Below are positions 1-7,549 of a stretch of 64,000 nt of DNA, piece by piece. The stretch spans positions 503,945-567,944 of the forward strand of contig DIUX01000002.1 in NCBI GenBank assembly GCA_002423185.1. Reading direction: 5' to 3'. Position 1 is the stretch's first letter; each line of letters begins with the position of its first letter. This DNA is from Micavibrio sp. UBA6147. Lineage in GTDB: Bacteria; Pseudomonadota; Alphaproteobacteria; Micavibrionales; UBA1664. The position numbers and the translations under genes are program-made. The notes beneath the pieces are model-generated. The model searched no databases. It was given only the letters and a program-made list of their open reading frames with translations, and was not told the DNA's origin.

Positions 1-28
1 CCACATCGGTTTCTTGAATTTCGCTCAT
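1..28 (-). CDS. 5' end of an unidentified divergent gene (partial)
   Basis: An ATG on the minus strand at 28-26 is preceded by a good ribosome binding site (AGGTGAG, about 2 to 8 bases upstream). Nine codons, reading MSEIQETDV, are visible before the window ends. The gene is divergent from ctaA, and the two share about 66 bases of upstream DNA. The fragment is too short to assign a family. Confidence 0.45.
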
Positions 29-94
29 GGCTCACCTATAACCTTTAAGACTGACGACGAATACTGAACTGGTTTTATAGGGGTTAAGGCATTC

Positions 95-1126
95 ATGGGC
101 AATCAAAAAAACGCCGCCGTTAACGGGCTAAATGCCGCACATACAGGGTGCGGGCTGTGGTTAATGGGCTGCGCAATGATGGTTTTGGCAATGGCGGTGA
201 TCGGGGCGATTACGCGCCTGACGGAATCGGGATTGTCGATTACCGAATGGCGGCCTTTGATAGGCGCTTTGCCGCCTTTGAACGAAGCACAATGGGCGCA
301 TGTTTTTGACCTGTATCGCCAGACCCCTGAATATCTTCACAAAAACAAGGGGATGAGCCTTGAGGATTTTCAATACATATTCTTTTGGGAATGGTTCCAC
401 CGTCTATGGGGGCGGTTGATCGGGCTGGCCTTCGCCTTGCCCTTAATCTGGTTCGCCGTCAAGCGCCGTATTCCGGCGGGATATGGATGGCGGTTTTTCG
501 GGTTTTTAATCCTTGGCGGATTGCAAGGCGCAATGGGGTGGTACATGGTGCAAAGCGGCCTTGTCGACCGCCCCGCCGTGAGCCATTACCGCCTTGCCGC
601 GCATTTGGGGCTGGCCTTTTTGATCTATGCGCTGCTATTCCGCACCGCGCTTGATTTTATCGCTTTACCTGCATCACTCGCGCCGCACCGCGCCGAAAAA
701 TCCGACAAAACAACCCGCGTTTTGGGGCTTGTCTGTCTTGCCTTGCTCGCCAATACCGTCATCTGGGGGGCGTTCACTGCGGGGTTAGATGCGGGGTTGA
801 TTTACAACAGCTTCCCGCTCATGGGCGGGCGTTTCTTCCCCCATGATGCCGGATTTTTATCGCCGTTTTGGATGAATTTTGTTGAAAGCCATGCCGGCGT
901 GCAATTCGCCCATCGTTGGCTCGCCATGACCACCGCCGCTTTTATTCTGGCCTATGCGTGGCGCGTGCGGTTTGCGGCACTTGGCGTGATGGTGGTGGTG
1001 CAGGCCGGACTCGGCATCGCAACATTGCTCAGTCACGTCCAGATTGGCCTTGCCGCCGCACATCAAGCCGGAGCGTTCATTTTACTGTCGCTCCTCATCA
1101 TCGCGATTATGAAAGCCCGCGTCTGA
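95..1126 (+). CDS. ctaA: Heme A synthase CtaA
   Basis: A 343-residue polytopic inner-membrane protein that oxidises the C8 methyl group of heme O to give heme A for aa3-type cytochrome oxidase. The family signature GAITRLTESGLSITEW lies just after the first membrane segment, around residue 40. About eight hydrophobic segments follow, with histidines in the EWFHRLWG, SHYRLAAHLG, ESHAGVQFAHR and AAAHQAG motifs expected to bind heme. Length and motifs fit the alphaproteobacterial CtaA type. AAGG lies about 8 bases before the ATG. The gene stands alone, far from ctaB and ctaCD. Its last 20 bases overlap the 3' end of the convergent gene on the other strand. Confidence 0.95.
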   Translation: MGNQKNAAVNGLNAAHTGCGLWLMGCAMMVLAMAVIGAITRLTESGLSITEWRPLIGALPPLNEAQWAHVFDLYRQTPEYLHKNKGMSLEDFQYIFFWEWFHRLWGRLIGLAFALPLIWFAVKRRIPAGYGWRFFGFLILGGLQGAMGWYMVQSGLVDRPAVSHYRLAAHLGLAFLIYALLFRTALDFIALPASLAPHRAEKSDKTTRVLGLVCLALLANTVIWGAFTAGLDAGLIYNSFPLMGGRFFPHDAGFLSPFWMNFVESHAGVQFAHRWLAMTTAAFILAYAWRVRFAALGVMVVVQAGLGIATLLSHVQIGLAAAHQAGAFILLSLLIIAIMKARV

Positions 1127-3482
1127 TCGGTGTCGGATTGCGCACCACTGAAGGCTGTCCTTCCGTTACCGCCGCGACGGCAGCCGCTTGCGCAGGGGCG
1201 GCGAAGCTGCGAACCTGTTGCAAATCAACATCGTTAATTCCCGCCACAATGGTTGCGGCATCGGGTTGCAACCACCGCAAGCCATCCCAAGACCGCTCCA
1301 GCCCCGCCATATTTGTATTATGGCCATGTTCGAAAATATTCCCCAACATGATGCTACTCGCCAGTTCTTTGTGGCCTGCTTTGGCAAATTCGGTGTTATT
1401 TTCAATCAACAAATGGGCGATACTATGCTGCGCCTCGGCACGAACAGATTCAACACTCGATGTTAGGTTCGCGATATAGGGTGCAAATTTTTCTGGAATG
1501 TTGTTCGTGCCGCCGAATTGCAGGCTCAGCGCCGCCTGAACTTGGTCGGATGGCGTCACCCGTATGCCGGATTCGCGCAGTTCCTGCGCCAAAGCCAGAA
1601 TTTCAGGCGACGGATTGCTCAGGTTCAGCCCCGTTTGTACATCAATCGGCCCCGGAATAACCCCGACCGCGCCATCGGCGTCGGATGGATTGACCATCAC
1701 AGGCTCCACCGCCGCATCGGCAGGCCGGTAAGCATCAGCAGCAGGGTCGACGGCAGGCGCCGCCACTATGACGTCCTCCTGCCCCAGTAACCCCGCAACA
1801 ATCTCTTGCCCGCTCTGGATTGTTGTGGTGATTGTTTCGGTCACAACACCCGCCGCATCCGCAATCGCCGTGTTAACAAAGCCAAGGCCGATGTTCTCCA
1901 ACCCTTGCGCCGCCGCACCGGACACCGCATTAAACCCAGCAGACAGTGTTTCAATATTATTCGCTGCGCCGAGTGTCACGGCGGAGATAGCGCCCGCCAA
2001 CAATCCGGCCTTCAATAAATGACCACGGATCGAATAGCTTGCAGGATCTTTGTTTTCCACCGCGTCCAGTTTTTCGGACAAGGTGTTTTTCTGTTTCGCC
2101 AGCGACTCCAGCGTTTTATCAAGGTTTTTCAAATCGCGCGTCCATTTGGCGCGCATGGCTTGTCCGCCGCCGGCGGAAAGACTCTCCAATTTCGCCTCAA
2201 GTTTTTCACGATCTTGGGCATAGCTTTCTGTTTTGGCGGCAAGTTTGTCCTCGACTTTTTGAAGTTTGGTCAGGAGCTTTTGCTTTTCTTCCGATTTCAA
2301 AACAAGCTGGATGCATTGCTGGTTGCTCAAGCCTTCCGCCAAGTCCGGATTGTTCTTTTTGAAATCCTGTGCACGGAAATGCAGCTTCGCACTCTCCGCA
2401 ACCGCGCCGGTCACAAAACCCGCACCGCCCGCCGCAGCATAGGCCAGCGGCCCGCCCGCCAGCATGAAAGCCGAAATCCCATAATTCGTGACCTGACGCA
2501 TCACAAGCGCGGTGGCGATACCGACCGTCGTCGGGTTCACGGCCTTGCCAAGCGTTGAAATGACGCCACCTTTTAAAATCGGCTGTCCCACCTTGATGAA
2601 CGCAATGCGATCCGGATCAACATGTTTATAGTAATGTTGCAACAAACTACGATCAATCACAGTCGGGTTGGCTCTATCGTCCGTAATTGTCGCCGGATCA
2701 GTTTTGGCGATGGCGTTATATAAAGGAGTATCAACCTCCTTCATAACCTGCACGATTTGCTTGATCGCCTCAGCCTCAACATTTTTGTTCAAAAACTTCT
2801 TGTACCATTCGGCGAGGAAGCCGGCAGCCGCGAGGGCTTCGGGTGTTTCGACCTCTTTGTCGTCCGTTTTGGCCTCTGCTGCAATCGCGGCCTGATCCGT
2901 CACATCCGTTGCGGTCAAGTCAAGCACAGGGCCTTCAATCGCCGGTTGCGCAATCGGGGCGGTTGCCATGATGTTTTGGACTCGATGGGCGGCATTTTCA
3001 ACAATTTGTATGGCCGCCGCGCCACCCGCGCCGCTTTGGTCAAGCGCGATTCCGGCGAGAATTTCTTTAAGCTGTTCCGGTCTGTGGTCTTTGGCGTATT
3101 GGTAAAGCCCTTCAAGCGCCGCATCATCGGGGCATTGGTCGCCCATATCCGATTTGACGAAGGCTTTGAAGGCCTCAAGATCCGGATCAACTGCGTCTTG
3201 TTTGGGGGCATCTTGTTTTGGGGCGCCCCCGCCTTGCGATTGTGTTGCCATTCCCAAGACTGCTGCCGCCGTTGCCGTCGGCGCCGTGACCGCCAGTGAC
3301 GTTTTCGGTGCGGTTCGGGGAGCATCCTGATCGTTGCCGACAAGAACAAAATCCGTGCTCTCACTGGTCGATGACGGATCGTATGCTGGATTTGCCTCTT
3401 GGGCTGCACTGTCCTGTGCGGCAATTTCGGCCAATTTATCGGCGTCTTGGCCTGCTTGATTTGCATCTCTATCCAATGACAT
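1107..3482 (-). CDS. Large alanine-rich coiled-coil protein, function unknown
   Basis: A 791-residue protein that I do not recognise. The N-terminal 250 residues are acidic, Ala/Gln/Asp-rich and probably disordered, with a short APKQD duplication. A glycine/alanine-rich hydrophobic stretch at about residues 310-365 is followed by a strongly charged coiled coil at about 390-475 (KLLTKLQKVEDKLAAKTE and similar heptads). A second hydrophobic Ala/Gly stretch lies at about 490-560, and the C-terminal part is soluble. There is no obvious signal peptide. GGAGAA about 8 bases before the ATG supports the start. It follows the 105-residue gene on the same strand by 73 bases, so the two may be cotranscribed. 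The layout of hydrophobic, coiled-coil and hydrophobic parts would suit a membrane-remodelling, scaffold or secreted protein, but this is only a guess. Confidence 0.8.
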   Translation of the reverse strand: MSLDRDANQAGQDADKLAEIAAQDSAAQEANPAYDPSSTSESTDFVLVGNDQDAPRTAPKTSLAVTAPTATAAAVLGMATQSQGGGAPKQDAPKQDAVDPDLEAFKAFVKSDMGDQCPDDAALEGLYQYAKDHRPEQLKEILAGIALDQSGAGGAAAIQIVENAAHRVQNIMATAPIAQPAIEGPVLDLTATDVTDQAAIAAEAKTDDKEVETPEALAAAGFLAEWYKKFLNKNVEAEAIKQIVQVMKEVDTPLYNAIAKTDPATITDDRANPTVIDRSLLQHYYKHVDPDRIAFIKVGQPILKGGVISTLGKAVNPTTVGIATALVMRQVTNYGISAFMLAGGPLAYAAAGGAGFVTGAVAESAKLHFRAQDFKKNNPDLAEGLSNQQCIQLVLKSEEKQKLLTKLQKVEDKLAAKTESYAQDREKLEAKLESLSAGGGQAMRAKWTRDLKNLDKTLESLAKQKNTLSEKLDAVENKDPASYSIRGHLLKAGLLAGAISAVTLGAANNIETLSAGFNAVSGAAAQGLENIGLGFVNTAIADAAGVVTETITTTIQSGQEIVAGLLGQEDVIVAAPAVDPAADAYRPADAAVEPVMVNPSDADGAVGVIPGPIDVQTGLNLSNPSPEILALAQELRESGIRVTPSDQVQAALSLQFGGTNNIPEKFAPYIANLTSSVESVRAEAQHSIAHLLIENNTEFAKAGHKELASSIMLGNIFEHGHNTNMAGLERSWDGLRWLQPDAATIVAGINDVDLQQVRSFAAPAQAAAVAAVTEGQPSVVRNPTPIRRGLS

Positions 3483-3555
3483 GGTCTTATTCTCCGGTTC
3501 TCAATCTGTATCTATGTATCTGTGTATATTTGGTATATTGCTTGTTTGACCGCGC

Positions 3556-3873
3556 TTATGCGGTGGCTCTGATGTCTATAAAATCTTTGATGTCCAGTTC
3601 GTCCTCGATGCGGGCGACGCATTCGATGCGGCTCGGCACTGGGTCGCCCTTGGCGGCGTTATAAGTACATATTCCGATGTGCGGAACACTCGACAGTGCC
3701 ACCAGCACCGACAGGTCAACCCCGCTGATCCGTCCCAAAAGTCGCCCGTCAACAGCAACGTCGATTTTGCCATCGCGCAAAATGACCACATTATTGCCGC
3801 GCGGCAATTTTTCGGGCAATACCAAAATCGGCTTGCCGGTAGGATCGACGATGAGATCGGCTTCTGTAAACAT
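3556..3873 (-). CDS. Small conserved-looking protein, function unknown
   Basis: A 105-residue soluble protein with alternating hydrophobic strands (for example LIVDPTGKPILVLPEKL and GKIDVAVDGRLLGRISGVDL), suggesting a small beta-rich fold. No family was recognised. GAGG lies 5 to 6 bases before the ATG. The gene sits just downstream of a bidirectional hairpin terminator at 3952-3988, so it probably has its own promoter in the AT-rich stretch at 3880-3950. It precedes the 791-residue gene on the same strand. Confidence 0.65.
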   Translation of the reverse strand: MFTEADLIVDPTGKPILVLPEKLPRGNNVVILRDGKIDVAVDGRLLGRISGVDLSVLVALSSVPHIGICTYNAAKGDPVPSRIECVARIEDELDIKDFIDIRATA

Positions 3874-3951
3874 GGAACCCTCTTATTCTTGTATCATTAA
3901 CCCGTATAATATGGAAAAAAGCATAAGGAATGGTTAAAACGACCATAAAAA

Positions 3952-3988
3952 TAAAAACCGACCATGCGCGGCGCATAATCGGTTTTTT
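3952..3988 (-). terminator. Bidirectional rho-independent terminator
   Basis: The outer stem AAAAACCGA/TCGGTTTTT encloses a second paired segment, ATGCG/CGCAT, around a CGG loop. T-rich tails follow in both directions. It ends the minus-strand AsmA-like gene and insulates it from the 105-residue gene downstream. Confidence 0.8.
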
Positions 3989-4065
3989 CATCATCAATTT
4001 TCTATGGTGCCTCTCACAGCTCATTAAAAAGCCGTGAGTCTTGTCTGTCGGTTATGTCCCGAGCC

Positions 4066-4845
4066 CTATTTCCCAAACAGGGATTTAATCCCGTTCACGC
4101 CGCCTTCAACGCCGTCTGCGTCAACACCCAAGCGGTTTTTCAGTTCCATTCCGATGCCTTTCGTAAATCCGGCTTGTGTCGCCTGCGTTTTCGCAACGCT
4201 CAAGATATGGCTGAAAATCTGGGCAACGGCCTCACGCGCAACAATCCCGTTTTCACGTTCACCGATGCCGCGCATTGTAATCCGCGGTAAGGTCACCGCC
4301 GGTGCCTCGACCGGCGCGTTGTGAATGATCGGGGTCATCACCGTTTTATCCATTACAAAGGATTGAATAATCAGCTTCACATCCTCTTTTGACTTTTTGC
4401 CGGATTTTGAGGATTCATCCGCTTTTGCAGTTTGAGCGGACTTTGCCTTTTGCGATTTATCGATGTTTTCGCGGATAACACCCAGATTGGTTTTTTTGCC
4501 GTCCACTTCGAAATTCATCGTGCTTCCGGCGACTTCAATCGTTTCGAAAACCAGTTTCTCGCCGGATAATGTTTGCGCATGAACAACAATAGACGCGATC
4601 TTGAGGAAATCCTCGCTCTTAAAGCCATGCCCGGACGGGTTATAAATACGCAGCCCCTCAAGCAAAACGCGTTGGTCTTGAAAAAACACATCAAAACGGT
4701 CAATCGTCACTTTGGTGCCGAGTGTTTGGGAGGCCAGCTTCTCAAGATAGCCTTTGGTAAGGGTCGCGATATTAAAATACAACACCACGCCACCAAGCCC
4801 GACAAGCAATACAAAAATGCTCAATAAACCGATTTTCTTGCTCAT
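4066..4845 (-). CDS. AsmA-like envelope protein with one N-terminal membrane anchor
   Basis: A 259-residue protein starting MSKKIGLLSIF, with GAAGG about 8 bases upstream of this ATG. The frame stays open 20 codons further upstream, but without a ribosome binding site. A single membrane segment covers about residues 5-26. The next part (KLASQTLGTKVTIDRFDV, then LEGLRIYNPSGHGF) resembles the start of AsmA/DUF748-type proteins, which are anchored in the inner membrane and lie in the periplasm. It is far shorter than full AsmA proteins. A Lys/Ser-rich linker lies at about residues 130-155. Family members are implicated in outer-membrane lipid homeostasis; the role here is inferred. Confidence 0.65.
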   Translation of the reverse strand: MSKKIGLLSIFVLLVGLGGVVLYFNIATLTKGYLEKLASQTLGTKVTIDRFDVFFQDQRVLLEGLRIYNPSGHGFKSEDFLKIASIVVHAQTLSGEKLVFETIEVAGSTMNFEVDGKKTNLGVIRENIDKSQKAKSAQTAKADESSKSGKKSKEDVKLIIQSFVMDKTVMTPIIHNAPVEAPAVTLPRITMRGIGERENGIVAREAVAQIFSHILSVAKTQATQAGFTKGIGMELKNRLGVDADGVEGGVNGIKSLFGK

Positions 4846-4933
4846 TACAAAACCTTCACTTCCCCAGAATCTTATTTTAAGTGTAGGGTGTATGTAATGC
4901 TTCATGGCATAAAAATCAAGACATCAGGACATT

Positions 4934-5782
4934 GTGCATGGCTGCATGGACGTTACCCGCCCCGCCACACTCCCTACCCTTACCATCGCCGAAAGCCACC
5001 AAATGGACGTACACCCCACGCAGCCCAACACCCCGAAACCGGACACGGCATCATCCAGCCTGAGCGCCTCACGCGCCCGAACCCTAAAGCGATGGATTGC
5101 CCCTTTGGTTTTATGCGCTGTTATCGTCGCCGTGTGGGCGTCCGGCCTGCATCATTCGCTTGACCTTGAGACCATTAAGGCTGCAAGGGGCGATGCCAAA
5201 GACTTCCTCGACGCCCATTACGCCGCCGGAATCGCTTTATTCGCCTTGGTTTACATCGCCGTAGTCGCCTTATCTTTGCCGGCGGCTTCGCTGCTCACCT
5301 TGCTCGGCGGATTTTTATTCGGGGTCGGAGTCGGCGTTACCGTGGTTGCCATCAGCGCCACAATCGGCGCCACCATCATCTTCCTGATCGCGCGCAGCAG
5401 TTTCGGCGAAGCCCTGCGCGAACGCGCCGGCGGGCTGTATAACAAAATTGCCGACGGGTTTAACGACAATGCCTTTACCTATTTGTTGTTCTTAAGGCTT
5501 GCCCCTATCTTTCCTTTCGTCCTCATCAACATCGTTCCCGCCTTGGTCAATATGAGAACACGCGATTTTATCGTCGCAACCTTCATCGGCATCTTGCCCG
5601 GCACCACCGTGTACGTTTATACAGGACAGAGCCTCGGCGCGATCAACACCTTATCGGATCTTGCCTCGCCATCGGTCTTGCTGGCCTTTGGGTTGTTGAG
5701 CCTTCTGGCGCTCGTGCCGAGTATCCTCAAAAAAATGAAATCCAGCCGCAAAGAAAAAACAGACATACAGCATGACCTCTGA
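4934..5782 (+). CDS. TVP38/TMEM64 (DedA-like) membrane protein
   Basis: A membrane protein of about 260-282 residues with five to six hydrophobic segments. The VTT-domain hallmarks are present: ALSLPAASLLTLLGGFLFG, then GATIIFLIARSSFGE, and FLRLAPIFPFVLINIVPAL. The start is uncertain: a GTG at 4934 has AGGA closely upstream, while ATGs at 4946 and 5003 are alternatives. The proline-rich first 45 residues look poorly conserved. The gene overlaps the next one by 11 bases, which suggests translational coupling with the disulfide reductase-like flavoprotein. TVP38 proteins are often adjacent or fused to such flavoproteins; the transported substrate is unknown. Confidence 0.85.
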   Translation: MHGCMDVTRPATLPTLTIAESHQMDVHPTQPNTPKPDTASSSLSASRARTLKRWIAPLVLCAVIVAVWASGLHHSLDLETIKAARGDAKDFLDAHYAAGIALFALVYIAVVALSLPAASLLTLLGGFLFGVGVGVTVVAISATIGATIIFLIARSSFGEALRERAGGLYNKIADGFNDNAFTYLLFLRLAPIFPFVLINIVPALVNMRTRDFIVATFIGILPGTTVYVYTGQSLGAINTLSDLASPSVLLAFGLLSLLALVPSILKKMKSSRKEKTDIQHDL

Positions 5783-7361
5783 CAAAATCATCTCCGGCAA
5801 CATGACCTCTGCCCCTGCCCAAACCGCAAATACGAACCAATCCGCGCCCGTTTTTCACAATGTTGATCTATGTGTCATTGGGGCAGGGTCAGGCGGTTTG
5901 TCGGTTGCCGCAGGCGCGGCTCAGCTCGGCCTCAGCACTGTTTTGGTTGAACGCGGTGCGATGGGGGGCGATTGCCTCAACACCGGATGCGTCCCGTCAA
6001 AGGCCTTGCTCGCCGCCGCGAAAAACGCCCACGCCTTTCGCAAGGCCGCCACATTCGGCCTGATGAAAAAACCGCCATTGATTGACTTTCCCGCCATTAA
6101 AGACCGCGTACAGGGCGTCATCGACACCATCGCCCCGCATGATTCCGTTGAACGGTTTGAAGGCCTCGGAGTCCATGTCCTGAACGGTCATGCGCGGTTC
6201 ATCACCCCGCACCGCATCGCCGTTTACGCCAATGCTCAAGAGGCCAACGACAAAACCGCCCATCCCGCCTTCATCGTCAATACGCGCTATGTCGTGATTG
6301 CCACAGGATCACGCACGCGGATGCCGGACATTGCCGGTCTTGACCCCGCGCAAGCCTTCACCCACGAAAATATTTTCAAGCTGCGTGAACGTCCGACCCA
6401 CCTCGCCATCATCGGCGGCGGGCCGATCGGGGTCGAAATGGCGCTCGCCCATCGCCGTTTGGGGTGCGACGTCACCATCTTGCAACGCGGGCGGATTTTA
6501 CCCCGTGAGGATGAAAAACTGGTTACCGTTTTAAAAGCCTCGCTTGAGGCCGAGGGCATCACCATTCACGAACACGCCGCCATCCACGAAGTCACCCATA
6601 AGGGCGATGATGGCGTCATGCTGGCCTACAGTATCGGCAACCCAAAAGATTCGGACACAGCAAAACCTGCAATAAAACCTAAGGACAAGAGCGGGTTATT
6701 CTCGCATGTTTTTGTCGCCACAGGGCGGCAGGCAAACACCGAGTCTTTGGGGCTGGAAAACGCCAAAATCGCCTTCAGCGCCGCCGGAATCAAAACTGAC
6801 AAACGCCTGCGCACCACGCAAAAACATATTTTCGCGGTCGGCGACATTGTCGAAAACGGCCCGCAATTCACCCATGCTGCGGGCTATCAAGCCGGAATCG
6901 TCATTCGCAATATTTGTTTCCGCATTCCGGCGAAGGTCAATTACGATGCGTTTCCGCGCGTCACCTATACCGACCCCGAACTTGCCCATACCGGCCTTTC
7001 CCTCGATCAAGCCGTGGCACGATTCGGCAAAGACAAAATTCATTCCCTGCGGATGGATTTGGCCGATATTGACCGCGCCGTTGCCGAGCACACGACCAAG
7101 GGCGGCATTCACGTTATACTTTATAAATCGCGCATTATCGGTGCCTCGATCCTCGCCCCACGCGCGGGCGAGATGATCAGCCTTTGGACACTCGCCATCG
7201 CCAAAAAAATGTCGATTGGCGCGATTGCGGGATTGGTGGTGCCGTACCCATCCTATGACGACCTCAGCAAACGCGCCGCAGGGGCTTTCTTCACCGCCCG
7301 ATTATTCAGCGACAAAACCAGAAAAATCATCCGCTGGCTGCAAAAGCTCCCGCCGTTCTAA
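5772..7361 (+). CDS. FAD/NAD(P)-dependent disulfide oxidoreductase, MerA/Lpd-like
   Basis: A 529-residue flavoprotein of the class I pyridine nucleotide-disulfide oxidoreductases. The FAD-binding motif GAGSGG is at about residues 37-42. The redox cysteine pair is in GGDCLNTGCVPSK (Cys68 and Cys73). The NAD(P) motif IGGGPIGVEMA is near residue 215, and FAVGDIVENG is the second FAD motif. The C-terminal dimer interface has VPYPSYDDL where lipoamide dehydrogenases have a His-Pro-x-x-x-Glu motif, so the usual catalytic base is missing, as in mercuric reductases. The C-terminal Cys pair of MerA and its N-terminal metal-binding domain are absent, so mercury reduction is not supported. It is cotranscribed with the TVP38 gene. 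The start could also be the Met at 5802. Confidence 0.85.
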   Translation: MTSDKIISGNMTSAPAQTANTNQSAPVFHNVDLCVIGAGSGGLSVAAGAAQLGLSTVLVERGAMGGDCLNTGCVPSKALLAAAKNAHAFRKAATFGLMKKPPLIDFPAIKDRVQGVIDTIAPHDSVERFEGLGVHVLNGHARFITPHRIAVYANAQEANDKTAHPAFIVNTRYVVIATGSRTRMPDIAGLDPAQAFTHENIFKLRERPTHLAIIGGGPIGVEMALAHRRLGCDVTILQRGRILPREDEKLVTVLKASLEAEGITIHEHAAIHEVTHKGDDGVMLAYSIGNPKDSDTAKPAIKPKDKSGLFSHVFVATGRQANTESLGLENAKIAFSAAGIKTDKRLRTTQKHIFAVGDIVENGPQFTHAAGYQAGIVIRNICFRIPAKVNYDAFPRVTYTDPELAHTGLSLDQAVARFGKDKIHSLRMDLADIDRAVAEHTTKGGIHVILYKSRIIGASILAPRAGEMISLWTLAIAKKMSIGAIAGLVVPYPSYDDLSKRAAGAFFTARLFSDKTRKIIRWLQKLPPF

Positions 7362-7441
7362 GCTCTGAACCAAAGGGACATCGCAAGGAGTCGTCATAGT
7401 CTCTTGCCCAAGCACCCCGAAAATCCACCCCAATGATTATG

Positions 7442-7447
7442 TATAAT
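7442..7447 (+). promoter_or_regulatory. Possible -10 element for the protease gene
   Basis: A TATAAT hexamer lies about 100 bases upstream of the protease start, in the 188-base gap after the flavoprotein gene. No good -35 hexamer is present at normal spacing, so an activator or another sigma factor may be needed, or the match may be chance. Confidence 0.3.
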
Positions 7448-7549
7448 CAAGGTTTTCTGCGGAAAATATTCGCCGCATTTACTTTTCGATAACCTGTCTT
7501 CTGTATCCTTGAAAAAGGACAAAAACCATCCAAAGACAGGCTTAATAGA

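Noticed and set aside
2019..2558. 179-codon plus-strand open frame opposite the 791-residue protein
   Set aside because: It lies opposite the coiled-coil-coding region, has a composition typical of an antisense frame and no start signal.
3791..4024. Minus-strand open frame with a hydrophobic segment that could be a small membrane protein
   Set aside because: Its first part lies over the hairpin terminator at 3952-3988, and the rest overlaps the 105-residue gene in another frame; no ribosome binding site is evident.
5772..7361. Mercuric reductase
   Set aside because: The C-terminal cysteine pair and the N-terminal metal-binding domain are missing and no mer genes are nearby.
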